In this document: positions 12,961 through 24,039 of the stretch, in pieces
Numbering within the stretch: position 1 is the first letter of the stretch
Layout: each line of letters starts with the position of its first letter
Source: Corythucha ciliata
Lineage: Eukaryota; Arthropoda; Insecta; Hemiptera; Tingidae
Direction: 5' to 3'
NCBI GenBank assembly: GCA_038030265.1
Contig: CM075939.1
Coordinates: 21,185,253 to 21,249,252, forward strand
Length of the DNA: 64,000 nt
Notes under the pieces: model-generated
Database searches by the model: none
Seen by the model: only the letters and a program-made list of their open reading frames with translations
Told to the model about the DNA's origin: nothing
Position numbers and translations under genes: made by a program

Positions 12961-13539
12961 AGAGTATTTGGCCGGGGGGGGTGATCGAGTGCCCCCCTCC
13001 CCCTTCCCAACGTAACTACACACCAATCCGTTTGTGGTCAAAACTTTGGGATTGGCTTACACACCGAGTTCCTCGGAGCCACAAAAAAGGCTCCGAAACA
13101 TGCAACTTTGATCAAATGGGGAACTTGCACATTTTTCAAGCAATGGATGTTGCTTGAAAAGGGCTCTTCAACAAGACTATTGCTCAGATTAAACATTGAA
13201 ATCAATCAAGGTTTTTTTTAAAGCGAATTTTTAAAAAATTGAGTGGGGGTTTGATTACGTCAAAGGTTAGTTAATGAAAGGATGGTGTAAGGAAGAGGGG
13301 ATAAAACGTGTTTTTTTTTTTTACTATTTTGCTGGTTATTTGTCAACAAACAATTTCTCAAATGCTTCACATCTTAACATTGACGTAATTTCCCCTCGCA
13401 CCTTCCATCCCCTCCTGAAGAATTTTTAAATTTAATTGAAAATCACCAGATGCATCAATCGGGCTGCAACTACCACATAATTTAACGCTACGAACAAATT
13501 ATATTTACTGTTCAATCACAGACAATTTCAGGAAAATAT

Positions 13540-14060
13540 AGACCAGGAGACGTTATTTCGCGAAAATATTGACCCGAAACTACCAAGTTCGAAAATATTT
13601 AGACTCGAAGCGTCCAATTTCGCGTTAGTAAAAACCCGGATCTTGTAATTTCACGAATATTCACATAGGAAACTCCGATTTCTCGAATATTTAAATTCAA
13701 AATTTGCTTTCGTGATCCTAAAAGCCTTAATCTAGGGTTCTGTGGTCACTAAAAAAAAAGACCCGAAACTTGCAACTTCACGAAAATAAATACCTGAAGC
13801 TTGCAATTTTGCGAATATTAAGCCCCACAACTTGCAATTTTGAAGTTTTTTTGGCTTTGAATGATGTAAGTTTTGTGTTATTATTTGCTGGGGTTCGGGA
13901 ACTGTCGTGGTCGGCAAGACGGGATTCCATGGCCACTTAAAAAAATGCCCCAAATTGGCAATTTTGTGAAAATTTTAGCGATAAACTTCAGCTTTTAGAA
14001 TGTTGAGATATGAAACTTACAAATCGTAAATATTTAGCCCTTAATGACGTAATTTTCTAT
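13540..14060 (-). repeat. degenerate ~30 bp repeat array (family B, inverted)
   Basis: Units such as gacccgaaacttgcaacttc and cctgaagcttgcaattttgcg recur at about 30-35 bp. They are the reverse complement of the family B unit (cgaaattgcaagtttcgggtc) seen at 20.6-22.4 and 31.0-32.4 kb. A GC-rich phrase near 13890-13930 resembles the spacers found in the larger B arrays. Confidence 0.65.
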
Positions 14061-14654
14061 TTATCAAGCTTTGGGCACTCTCGCGTGGGGGCGGCTATTA
14101 TTTGTATAGACTGGGCTCCGCATCACCCACTACGCCAATTTTTACCGTAATTCGTCTGTACTTCAACTCATGTTTTATAGCCAAAACAATCAGGTTCTGG
14201 GGTCCAAAGAAATGTTGTGCTTCAACGATCCGTCCTGGGAGGCGAAATGGTCAGTTTCAAAGCGACTTTCCAAGTTTCATGGAAAAAGTTGACAGTATCT
14301 CCACGAAAAACTGCCAATTTTGCCGTGAAAAATCTGTTGTATTCAAGGTAGCCCAGTCGAATATGGTCCCCAAAATTTGCCCCGACCAAAATTAAATATG
14401 CTATTTGGTTTTATTGATTTAATTTGGTCCAATTGGGTGCTAATAAGAGTAATCTGTGGTTTACCACCAAAATATTTGATGGGACAACTCTTGGCGGCCT
14501 CAAATCCACGAAATTTTCAGGTAAATTCCAGTTTTTTCGATGAATCTCAGAAACTAGTGGCCAAATTAGAACAGTTGGATGTAGGGGGCTATGCACCCAT
14601 GGAGGTATGAAGAGAGAGGAGGGAGCGATAGATGTAAAATCAAGTTAACGGGGT

Positions 14655-14795
14655 GAAGCCAACATACGCCACATTGGTAGTCCCGGAACGCATCAGGATT
14701 TGTGCTGAGGACTACTTTATCACGACTGCTCCTCTGTTATCTATATCTTGAATATTAAGGCCGAGGGACCACCAATATGGCGAAAATCGGCGTCA
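14655..14795. repeat. weak foldback element
   Basis: tacgccacattggtagtccc near 14665 is answered by gggaccaccaatatggcga near 14766, an imperfect inverted repeat of about 20-25 nt. It is probably a decayed MITE or part of the repeat that also contains 14807-15115. Confidence 0.4.
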
Positions 14796-14806
14796 CCCTT
14801 TTCAAC

Positions 14807-15115
14807 TTATGCTCCCTCCTCTCTTTTCCTTCCTCCATGTATGCACCCACCAAACTTCACGTGCGGTCCAATCTCCTCAATTGCCGGGCTGATGAGACCG
14901 AGACTGAGTAGCCCTGGTGGCTGAAGGCCTGAGGTCGAAACGGAGGCTGGACCGCACCTTGGGTGCAATCTTCGTGAAACTAGTGGCCCTAACGATTTCT
15001 TCACCAAATACGTTTTTAAAGAGCATTTAAAATTATTACAAGTTGTAATCGATGAAGTCCTTTCTAACTGCGGTAGCAAGTGAGCTACAGCTCGTCCAAA
15101 AAAGATGGTTTTCAA
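14807..15115 (-). pseudogene. possible C-terminal LINE fragment
   Basis: The 102-codon minus-strand frame contains the phrase SSITTCNNFKCSLKTYLV. This resembles the short conserved end found after the reverse transcriptase in several CR1/L2-like LINEs (a serine-rich turn, then FKxxLKTxL). No catalytic motif is present, and the rest of the frame (RRLHPRCGPASVSTSGLQPP) may be untranslated repeat. It could also be chance. The match is from memory of the family's general pattern and is weak. Confidence 0.3.
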
Positions 15116-15209
15116 AACTATGGAAGAAAACGCGAAATACGATCTCCTACTACTTTTTGCACATTTGTAGTACTACTTTTAATTACTAAAAGCATAAGAA
15201 AAGTATTCT

Positions 15210-15660
15210 GCTTCTTTTAGAGAGTCAAACATGCTAAAATTAATATGTTTTTAGTGCGCCAAATCAGTCGCTGAATTAGGCTACCCCACAAAATTGGGTT
15301 GCTAACAACAAAAATCCACGAAATTGAGTTTGCAGCAACATCCGACAAATTTGTCTTATTTTAGTGATCCAGAACCATATCTTTTCTTTTTTGAAGAAAA
15401 ATCTGCAAAATTGATTTTTGTAGACAGTGAAATCCACGAATTTTTTTTTTTATAGTGAGCCAAACCTGCGAAAATGAGTTTTTAGTGCGAAACGTCAACG
15501 AAATTGGTTTTTAAGCAACAAAATAATCCGTGAAATGTTTCTTTTGTGAATCTGACACGTAAAAATGTTTTTGTAGTGAGAAAAATCCGCAAAATTCGGT
15601 TTTTAGAGAGTTTAATATGAGGAATTTGTTCTTCAGAGAACCAAATCTGGCAAAATATTT
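15210..15660 (+). repeat. degenerate ~30 bp repeat array (family C)
   Basis: Words such as ccacgaaattgagtttgc, ctgcaaaattgatttttgt, gcgaaaatgagtttttagtg and caacgaaattggtttttaag appear at about 35-45 bp spacing. The orientation is +. Confidence 0.65.
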
Positions 15661-15884
15661 TTGGGCTGGGCCTACACAGAAGCTTGGATGAAACTATGCG
15701 ATGAAAGGAGTGGGACGTACAATCTTTGAAAATTTTATATTTCAATCCATTGAAGAGATACGACTTTTAGAAGGTATAACCATTCCATTTCTCCCGCAGC
15801 CTCAACTGTTTTTCAGGGATAGTAACGCCTCCGAATCAAACGGTATCTAAAAATCATACCTTCACAATAAATCGCGATAGGGCA

Positions 15885-16205
15885 TTGTCAAAGATTGTAC
15901 TTTTTACCCCTTTTATTTTTTTCTGCCGGTTTCGCCCATCTTTATTAGCAACACTTCGTGCGATTCCCCCTGTAAAACAAGCAAGTATGAAAAGAATATC
16001 ATGGAGTGAAGTCAATCGGAGAGAGGAATTCTTTGAGAAACTACAGGATCAGGCTAAGAGAAGATGTAGATCTATTGACGAAATACAAGGAAATCATAAG
16101 GATACGGTAATAGGAAGTATCAATAAATCGCACTGCCACGCTGGTGCTCTCATTCAATTTCAAGAGGAAATACTGAAAAAATGTCATGAAAGAAGTGCGG
16201 TTTAA
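15885..16205 (+). CDS. unrecognised candidate exon / hypothetical ORF
   Basis: A 106-codon open frame on the + strand lies between repeat patches. The first third is hydrophobic (SKIVLFTPFIFFC). The rest is charged and helix-prone (REEFFEKLQDQAKRRCRSIDEIQ ... IQFQEEILKKCHERSAV), which is more protein-like than the surrounding repeat-derived frames. An internal ATG at 15987 would give a 72-residue version containing only the charged part. I recognise no domain. No splice context, promoter or homologue can be shown, so it may be a chance frame or a fragment of an old transposon. Confidence 0.2.
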   Translation: MSKIVLFTPFIFFCRFRPSLLATLRAIPPVKQASMKRISWSEVNRREEFFEKLQDQAKRRCRSIDEIQGNHKDTVIGSINKSHCHAGALIQFQEEILKKCHERSAV

Positions 16206-16589
16206 CCAGCTTCTATTCTGCCACGGTAACGTGCCCTAAGCATGGGACAGTACGAAAATAGTGCTCTGACTTGTAACTTAAATTGACGATAACGTTATTT
16301 TTTCTTCCCATCCCAATATTTCCAAGGGATTCCTGATGAAGGTATTACGTCAAGACGTCGTCTTCTAACGTGAAGGAGCACGACACGGGATCATGGTGCT
16401 TGTTCCTAATGCAGTAAAATGCCGTAACGTGAGTCGGTTTTCAACATGAATTCCTCTTATGTCTGTTAAAAATGTCTCTCAGTGAACTGAGACCGCAGAG
16501 CTTGGGGGTGCGCAGGGGCAGGCCTTCCTCCTCCCGGCGTCCACCATCACAGTGAGACTTGGTTGGTATACATGCCTTAAGTGCGTGCA

Positions 16590-17010
16590 ACGGTGCAACC
16601 CCGCGAAATTGGGTATTCATCAAGCCCAAATGCAACGAAACTTGGTTTTTAGATGAGACAGCCCCACGAAAATGGTTCTTTAGCGAATAATTTTCGCGAA
16701 ATTGCTGTTCAACTTTAAATTGAGGCTGAATGGCAAAATAATATTGTTTTTAAGCGTGGAAAAAACCATGAAATTGTGTTTTTGAACGAGGCAACTCCTC
16801 GGGGTTTCAGCACAAAATTTTAGTTCCGAAGTGCACCAGCGTTAAAATGCAACGATGTCGAGGAAAAGTCAGATTTGTTTATACGATAAATTTCGTGTTT
16901 TGTGACAGAGCAGTAGTTTCCGGGATAAAATGATCAGTTTTGTATTAAAATATTGGGGGTTTTACCTGCTAAATGAGTGTTTATCGATGTAGCGTGAGCG
17001 TAAAAACTGT
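16590..17010 (+). repeat. degenerate ~30 bp repeat patch (family C)
   Basis: ccccgcgaaattgggtattc at 16600, acgaaacttggtttttagatg at 16635 and the following words are + oriented family C units at 30-45 bp spacing. Confidence 0.6.
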
Positions 17011-17019
17011 TTAAAATCT

Positions 17020-17961
17020 CAAAAATCAGCTAGAAGGTCCAAATTAGGATTATTTTCCACCTCTCATAGCAACTTGCGAAATCAATAGCATTGAGAGTTA
17101 CGCCTGATATAGTAGATAAAATACGTCCAATCCTCAAGACTCTGCATAAATAGTTTACCCCTTCCCTAAAATCAACATTGGCTGTTCCAATTGACACAGA
17201 GGGGTATAGCATTATCATAATCAACAATAAGGCTATAAAATCTTTGATTCAAATGAGGAAAACATAAGATATGAGACGTATTTATTCAAATTATAATGCC
17301 CGAGGGATTTGCAGCTCGGAGGAAAATAATTCGTGATTTCAAGACCACAGGCCTTTCCCCCGGTCGCTGTTTCACGCCGAGTCGGGTCTTTTGAAGTGGG
17401 AACGAAAAAAAAGAATGAGAGAAAATGACAGAGACAGAAAAAGAGAGGGTGAGGGGGCGAATAGATAAATAAATCTGCGATGGATGAAGGCGAAGAAATG
17501 AAAATAAATAACAATAACACGTGCTGGCCGGTGTCCTTCCATTCAATTAAAGGAGAAGAAGAAGAAGAAGAAGAGGAGAAGAAGAGAAAAAAAGAGGTGC
17601 CTTCGCCCTCAATGGTGCTAAGGTACCCACTTCACAAAGAATCAAGGGATTAGGGAATGAAAAGAGATAATTGTTGATGACACTAACATTCTATACGGCC
17701 GGTTCTCATCCCCTTCCACTCCATCATCAGTACAACAAATTATGTTTAACTCCAGGGCGAACTCTTTGATTTCTTTTCTTTCTTTCTTTCTTTTTTTTGT
17801 TTAGCCTCACTGTGACACCCACTTTTTTTCTTGTCGTACGAGCAAAGAAAAATGGATAGAGATGAGGAATTATTACATAAAGTCATTATTTTTACAACTG
17901 AGGCTTTTTGTATTATATTGTCGAAATGAATATGCACGAAATTTGAGAATAATCGCTCAGG

Positions 17962-18008
<47 letters not shown>

Positions 18009-19610
18009 TAATAATAAACAAGTTACGGTTCGTTAAAGACTATAGCATGGATTCTGCAAAACAGCAATTAAACAAAAAATTAAAAGCATCCGGCAGAAGG
18101 TGTAACTTACGGCCCCTGCAGCCCCATCAAGAAACATAAAATGGGTGCTGAACAAAAACCACCCTTATTTTTAAAAACAGCTAACGAACCGATTGGACTA
18201 ACTAATGACTGTGTTAAGCTATGCGGAACGCGAAGAAAAACTGAGAAGTAAATAATGATTTGCCTGGGGGGGGGGGGGTAGTGCTTTAGCTGCACATCAT
18301 TCACACCTTTCCCAGAGCGTCCCCAAAACGTTATTGTGTCGTTCATCTTCATCAGACTCCTTGAAGAAGTGTTTGGTTTTCAAATCGTCCTCACATTCGG
18401 GCCTACCCCTAATTCGTCTCGTGTCCCCGAAACGAAAATTACTACATTTCTTTTTCCTTCCTCCCATAATTGACTTAAAAGGAAGTAACCCCCCCTTCTT
18501 TCAGTTCTTTCTGAATGGAGGGATTTAAACTGAAGAAGAGAACAAGTGATTCAAAGAGAAACATGAATACTTTTTTCAACATTCTCAATTGAACGAATAT
18601 CCGTTTCCTATATAAGCCAGAAGAAACCGTGGATTTTGTTCATAATTAATGCAATTACCCGTGATGGAAGCTTCTCACTTAATTCTAACGAGTCAAAATT
18701 TGTACAAAACGAGAAACCACGGATGCTGAGGCAGAAGGGTCCTGGCTTCGCAATATCTGTAGAAGCAAGGCGATGTAGGAAAGATAACAGCTCTCCCATT
18801 CTATCTCACTCTATACCTCCGTGCGTGCGCCTCGGTTGACGTATTTCACAAAGGAACTACCCGCGTTCAACAAGGCATCCTCCGTTACGCTTCCATTGTC
18901 GTCAAGACAATGGTCAATTTCATTCATATCACAACTAATAATTAATTTGGTTTTGTTGTCTCGCAAACTGTCTCTCCCTCACCTATACCTCCGTCTTCCA
19001 CCATTTCTCTTATAGTCTTCCCCTCTCTAATCAGCCCTACAGAACGTCGTGAACAAGGGCAGCTCCTCCCTAGACTCGTCATTCCATCCCCGCTTGCAGA
19101 TAAGGGCTTATTGAAGTTGGAGATATAAGGGAGCATAGAACCCTAGAAGCCCCGCAACTGTAGATACTGTCAACTTGTCGAAAAGCGTGATCATTTTGAA
19201 CTGCCGCGCAGCACTGAAATATTCAATTTTTTTTTTCTGCCTATACGGTGCGTAATGCCAAAAAACATCTTCTTCTTTGCGTATTTCTTTATTTTTGGGA
19301 AACTAATAAATTAGGGGTTTTTAAACACAGTCGAGATAATAACGAAAGCGATTAAGGCGCGAAGCTGCTCTTCCCCTCATCATTCACTTCTTGCCTCTAA
19401 ATATAGGCTCATTAGTTGGTTTGAGACGACTTCCTTTTTTCTTTGAGCCGTTAAATACTGCTCCTAAGGCCTGTAATTGCTCTATTAAAATAATTAAACA
19501 GCGATTTAGGTTCATAATCATGAACATAAGTTCACCATGAATATAGAGATGGACGATGTAACTATTATAGCCCGTAGTCTGTGGATTTGGCTTCTTAAAA
19601 AGGCTAACTT
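17020..19610. other. gene-free interval with microsatellites
   Basis: No recognisable gene on either strand. There is a purine-rich patch with a (GAA)n tract at 17552-17585, an (AAT)n tract at 17964-18017, and a G-run near 18265-18278. Open frames here are low-complexity. Confidence 0.45.
17964..18017. repeat. (AAT)n microsatellite
   Basis: About 17 AAT/TAA triplets, nearly uninterrupted. On the minus strand they read as a poly-leucine frame that should not be taken as coding. Confidence 0.95.
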
Positions 19611-19619
19611 CAAGGATTT

Positions 19620-20280
19620 CACCCATTTAAAATAAATATTTCCGGAGCGTTGGCTCATTTTTAAAGTGCAATTTCGCGGATCTCACTCCTTTTACAAAAG
19701 TGCAACGCTAAGATCAAATAAATGAAAAATGTTTACAAAAGAAAGGCTGGTTTGGCCAATTTAAATCCAGAATATTGGGGATTATTGACACAACCAAATT
19801 GAATACTGAAATGACAGACCAAATTTCCACGGTTTAACTCACTCAAAAAGACAATTTCGCAGGATTGCGAACAATTCAAGATTGAAGAATACAAAAAATG
19901 CAATCTCACGGGGTTGGCTTATTCAATAAAGCATCCTAACGGGGTTGTAGCATCAATTATGAATGTCGTCTGAATTATAGGCGTCCAAATTTCGTGGATT
20001 TAACTCCTATAGACGTGCACGTGGTGTGGCATAACCAACCCCCTTTCTTCACCAACAAGAAAATTGTCTGGATCCTGCACTGCTGGAATGATGGAGTTCT
20101 TAAAAGCCAAAATGAAGTAATTTGGTGTTGAAGAAGCCAAATCCGTGAATTTGGGTAAAAGCAAAATCAGTTTTTCGAAGAAGACGTTCGAAGAAGACGT
20201 TTTGGGAAAAGCTTAAACAAAGAAATTCAGTTTTCAAAAGAGTAAAAATTCAAAAATGCGTCACACTTGATTATGAAAGA
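19620..20280 (-). repeat. degenerate ~30 bp repeat array (family C, inverted)
   Basis: gcaatttcgcggatctcactcc at about 19672 and later words (caatctcacggggttggctt near 19900, caaatttcgtggatttaactcc near 19988) repeat at about 30-40 bp. The orientation is opposite to the patches at 7.3 and 15.2 kb. Confidence 0.6.
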
Positions 20281-20382
20281 GCACGCATCCTCGGCGCAAT
20301 TGGAGTATAATAGAGCCCAAATCACGAAATTCGTTTTTTACTAAATTACTCCCCCGAAATTAGAAAAAATAATTCATATTCA

Positions 20383-20560
20383 TTGTCCCCTAAAATTGAG
20401 AAAAAGGGCAAATTCAATGCTATTAGTAAAAAACTCGCCCAGTTCACAGCTAAAATCGTGAAAATCGCTCACTATTTGCAAATAAAATTGAGAAAAAACG
20501 CTAATTCACAGCTGCAAGTGACGAAAAGAGGTCATTCACATCTAAAAATGAGAAAAATAG
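20383..20560 (-). repeat. degenerate ~29 bp repeat patch (family A, inverted)
   Basis: aaaattgagaaaaagggcaaattc at 20394 and similar units (tcacagctaaaatcgtgaaaatcgct) are the reverse complement of family A. The overlapping 125-codon frame is repeat-derived, not a gene. Confidence 0.65.
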
Positions 20561-20569
20561 CAGTCTCAT

Positions 20570-22420
20570 TGCATCATTTGGAGCCAAATATAATGCGAAA
20601 TTGTAAGTATCGGGTCTCAATATCCTTGAAATTGCAATTTTCATGGTTGCGAGGTTTTGGGGCTTTTCAAACAGAGATTGGGGCCTCCCTAGCCTCCCAC
20701 AAGAGCGCCCAGACTTTGAAAAACTTCCAAATTGTAACATTTTGGAGGCATATCGGATAATTTTTTTTCCCCCCCAGAAACAACATTATATTTGTATTTA
20801 TACATATTTACAATTGGTATTCCCCTCTATGGGCCAAAGCCCGCGCAGAGGGGAATTCAAAGCTTCGTGTCTCAAATTAACGAAATTGCCCGTTCCGCGT
20901 CTTATGGCGTTTTCCATTTACATAAAATTCCGCTCTGGAGCCGAGTATTTCCACCCGTTTTCTCCGTTACCATGGTATAATTAATTCAGAGAAGACGGGT
21001 GAAATGCTCGCCTTCAGAGCAGAATTTTATGGAAATGGAAAACGCTATAAATTTTGTAAAATGAAAGTTTCGGGCATATAATTTTTAGTAAAAAAAAAAT
21101 CTAGTTTCCGGTATTTATTTTATCAAAATTGCAAGTTCTCGGTAGTTAATTTCGCGAATTTGAATTTTATTTATTTCTAGTGACCGTGGAATCGGAGCTC
21201 GCCGGCCACCACAGCGCCCTGACAAATAGCCGCTAAGTCACAACATTTTTTAGGCAAATATCCGCAAAATTGGGAATGTCCTGCTTTTTAAAGCAGCTAG
21301 CTTTCCTGGCTTCTTGGCCTTAATTAAGGAAGTTTCACGGCTTAATTCAAGCAAAATTGCAAGAAATTTTAGGGCCTTTTTTTGTTTAGTGCGCTCGAAC
21401 TTGGGCTGGGCGGCCCCGACTGTGGCCTCATGGTCACGAATAGCCGCGTGAACCGTGAAGTTTCGACATTAAGCGCCAAGCATTTGAGTTCGTATCGCAA
21501 GTTTTGGCCCTAAATTGAACGAAATTACAAATTTCCTGGCTGAATATCCGTAAAATTATAAGATTTGCGTCTTAATTCTTGCGCAAATGCAAGTTTTTGG
21601 TATTAATGCCGGATACATTGTTTTAATTTCGTGAAACTATCCAGTTTCTGGGCTAAATATCCGTGAAATTGGAAGTTTACAATTATTTTTTGTGAGCTCA
21701 GACTTTATGGGCTAGCCAGCCACGACGGACGGCGCGGCATCGTAGGCAAACAAGCTCCCTGCCCCCCATCGGGAAAAATTGCAACGATTGATTCCTAAAG
21801 TGGCTGAGAATTCGCAACATCTGTGAGTTTCCCTTCTCAAATTCAGTGAAATTGCGAGTTTCGGCCTTTTTTATTACCGAGTTCCGTTAGGAAAAGGAAC
21901 TATTGTGTTTTTTAATTGGTGCCGGCCCACTAGCCGGCCCTGACTTCACTAATATCCTGACGAACTGCTGTGGAATTATGGCATTTAGAGATAAATATTA
22001 TTTGTGAGCTTGCGAATTCGGACCATTTGAGTGAAATTACAAGTATCTTCTCTGGTTGAATATCCGTGAAATTGGAATTTTCGGGTCTTAATTGTAGCCA
22101 AATGTCAAGTTGAGGGCCTTGCTAAGCAAAATTGCAAGTATTTGGGCCTTTTCAGTGACGGTGTCTTTAACCCGCCGCGGAGCCTCATGAATTCCTTGAA
22201 ATTGGAAGTTCCATGGCCGAATATCCGCTGCTATTGCTAGTTTATATATAGGGCCTAGATTCAGGGCGTTTTTCTGGCGGAGAAACTTCGGCTAGCCGGC
22301 CTCGTAGCCTGACGAATAGACATGAAACTGGAAGTTCACTGGCTGCTTATCCGCGTGATTGCAAGTTTCGGAGAAATTTCGAGTTTTAGGACCTTTTTTT
22401 GTTGCCGCTGATTGGTTAAG
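20570..22420 (+). repeat. long degenerate ~31 bp repeat array with GC-rich spacers (family B)
   Basis: Units of the form cgaaattgcaagtttcggg followed by tcttaattt recur throughout, interrupted by the MITE at 20902-21050. At about 21185, 21415, 21700, 21915 and 22290 the A+T-rich units are broken by 40-60 bp GC-rich spacers. These share words such as gggctagc, gccggcc, cgacg and cctgacgaatagc. The recurrence of the spacer every 215-375 bp indicates a higher-order repeat. No gene is visible. Confidence 0.75.
20902..21050. repeat. MITE, family 1 (copy a)
   Basis: Terminal inverted repeats of more than 55 nt: ttatggcgttttccattta at 20902 and its partner ggaaatggaaaacgctataa ending at 21050, with inner matches cataaaattccgctctg / cagagcagaattttatg and ccacccgttttctcc / gagaagacgggtg. 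A related copy is at 50971-51114. It is inserted in a family B array, so it is younger than the array. Confidence 0.88.
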
Positions 22421-22799
22421 GACCGCTCGAGGGGTCAAGGGAATGATGAAAACTGCCCACCCTTCTGCGTCTTCAGGTAGCTACTACGGGGACTACGCCC
22501 CCATATTTCGACTTACTTGAAAAAAGGATACTGCTTAGCAAAACTTACTGGAGATTGAAATGAGACATTTAAATCTAGGAATGGTGCAGAAACAAGACGA
22601 GAAAATTAATCAGAGGATTTGTGCAGCTCTCCCTTCAACAGCCCTTTGGTAGTAGCAATAAAAGAAATCTCTCGATTTCTTTTTTGTGAGCTTTATCTTC
22701 GTAGGGGGGGGGGGGTTTAAACCCCCGAAACCCACCCTGTTAATCCATCACCTCTTGCCCCGGAATCTTTCACCAGCGCTCCCATGAAGTCACCGTTCA
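22421..22799. other. junction between B and A arrays
   Basis: Unassigned sequence with a G-run (22706-22716). No gene or named repeat. Confidence 0.35.
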
Positions 22800-23950
22800 G
22801 ATTAAGCCACGATTTGGCGTTTCCTCTACGTTAACCGCGAATTAGCTTTTTTCAAAACTTCCGCGTTCTTATCAATTTCATCGATGAATTAGACATTTTC
22901 CCCATTTTGGCCGTGAATAAGAGATTTGTCTCCATTTTAGCCGCGAGTTAGCGATTTTCTCAATTTATGCCGAAAATTAGCGCTTGTTGCTAATTGGCCA
23001 CGAAGTTGCCTCCGGATTCCGCGGCTCACCATTTTCACAATTTTCATTAAATTAGTGAATTTTTCTCAAATTAACTCCCGATTAGCCATTTATCTTGATT
23101 TCAACAATATACATTAGCGTTTTTTCTCATTTTAGCCGCTAAAATTATAGAATTTTCTACATTTCTCATTTCAGCCACGAACTAGAGATTTTCCCCAATA
23201 TTCGTCGCGAATTACCTAGAACTTTCTGAATTTAGCCATGGGTTCGTGAAATTTTTCTTTTTCTGGCACTAAGTTACCTTTAGAAGCCGCGAATTTGACG
23301 TTTTCTCCATTCAAACCGTGAATTAGCGTTTTTCCCCCTTCAACGCTTCTTCTCAATTTTATCGGTGAATTAGCCACGAATTAGCGATTTTTCAGCGTTG
23401 AAATTATTAGCAGAAGCTTATGCTACGGGGGTTAGTAAGTAATGCATGCCAAAAACCGTAGCCGTGAGAGTAGTGTCAGTCTTCCCTCGTCGTGGTGTTT
23501 CATCGACGGACCGGTTTCGTCTGCTTGCCATCTTTAGCGTCGATTATGCACCTCAACGAGGAAAGACTGATGACGTAGGCTCGTACGGCTACGATTTTTT
23601 GCATAAATTTGTCACCATTTGAGCCGCGAATAAGCGGGTTTTCTTAATTTTGCAGTGAATTCGTGTTTTTGCTAATTTTAACCGCTAATGAGCAATTTTT
23701 CTTTATTTAATCCATGAATTAGCACTTTTTTCTAATTTTAGCTTCAAATTTAGCAATTTCTTCGCTTTTAGCTATGAATTAGTGCTTTTTCTCAGTTTGA
23801 GCCACGAACTTGCCTTAGAAGCCAAAAATTGTCGTTTTTATACTTCTATCCTCTAAATTAGCACTTTTTTTGTACTTTATCCGCGGAAGCTTTAAGGAAA
23901 CTTTAGCCGCGAAGTAGCAAGTAGCTAAGTATTTTTCTTAATTTTAGCGG
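22800..23950 (+). repeat. degenerate 29-bp repeat array (family A)
   Basis: Units of about 29 bp, GAATTAGCGNTTTTCTC followed by AATTTTAGCCGC, recur in tandem (for example 22897-22985, 23690-23790) with heavy divergence. A diagnostic variant unit with GAAGTTGCCT...AGAAGCCGCGAA recurs near 22998, 23270 and 23805. It is interrupted by a foldback element at 23440-23606. Confidence 0.8.
23440..23606. repeat. foldback (MITE-like) element in family A array
   Basis: aatgcatgccaaaaaccgta at 23441 pairs with tacgattttttgcata near 23588-23604. Next inward, gtcagtcttccctcgtcg pairs with caacgaggaaagactgatgac. Arms are about 55 nt with several mismatches. It is inserted within the A array. Confidence 0.75.
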
Positions 23951-24039
23951 TCATTGGAACTTCTGATCAGCAAGGAGTGTAGCTGAATATTCTATTTAAC
24001 CTACTCTACCTAGCTCTATTCTGTAGGCTCAACTTGAGA

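Noticed and set aside
17746..18021. Minus-strand frame with a poly-leucine start resembling a signal peptide
   Set aside because: The leucine run is the (AAT)n microsatellite read in reverse.
20383..20760. 125-codon frame
   Set aside because: Made of family A and B repeat units in tandem; the apparent protein is translated repeat.
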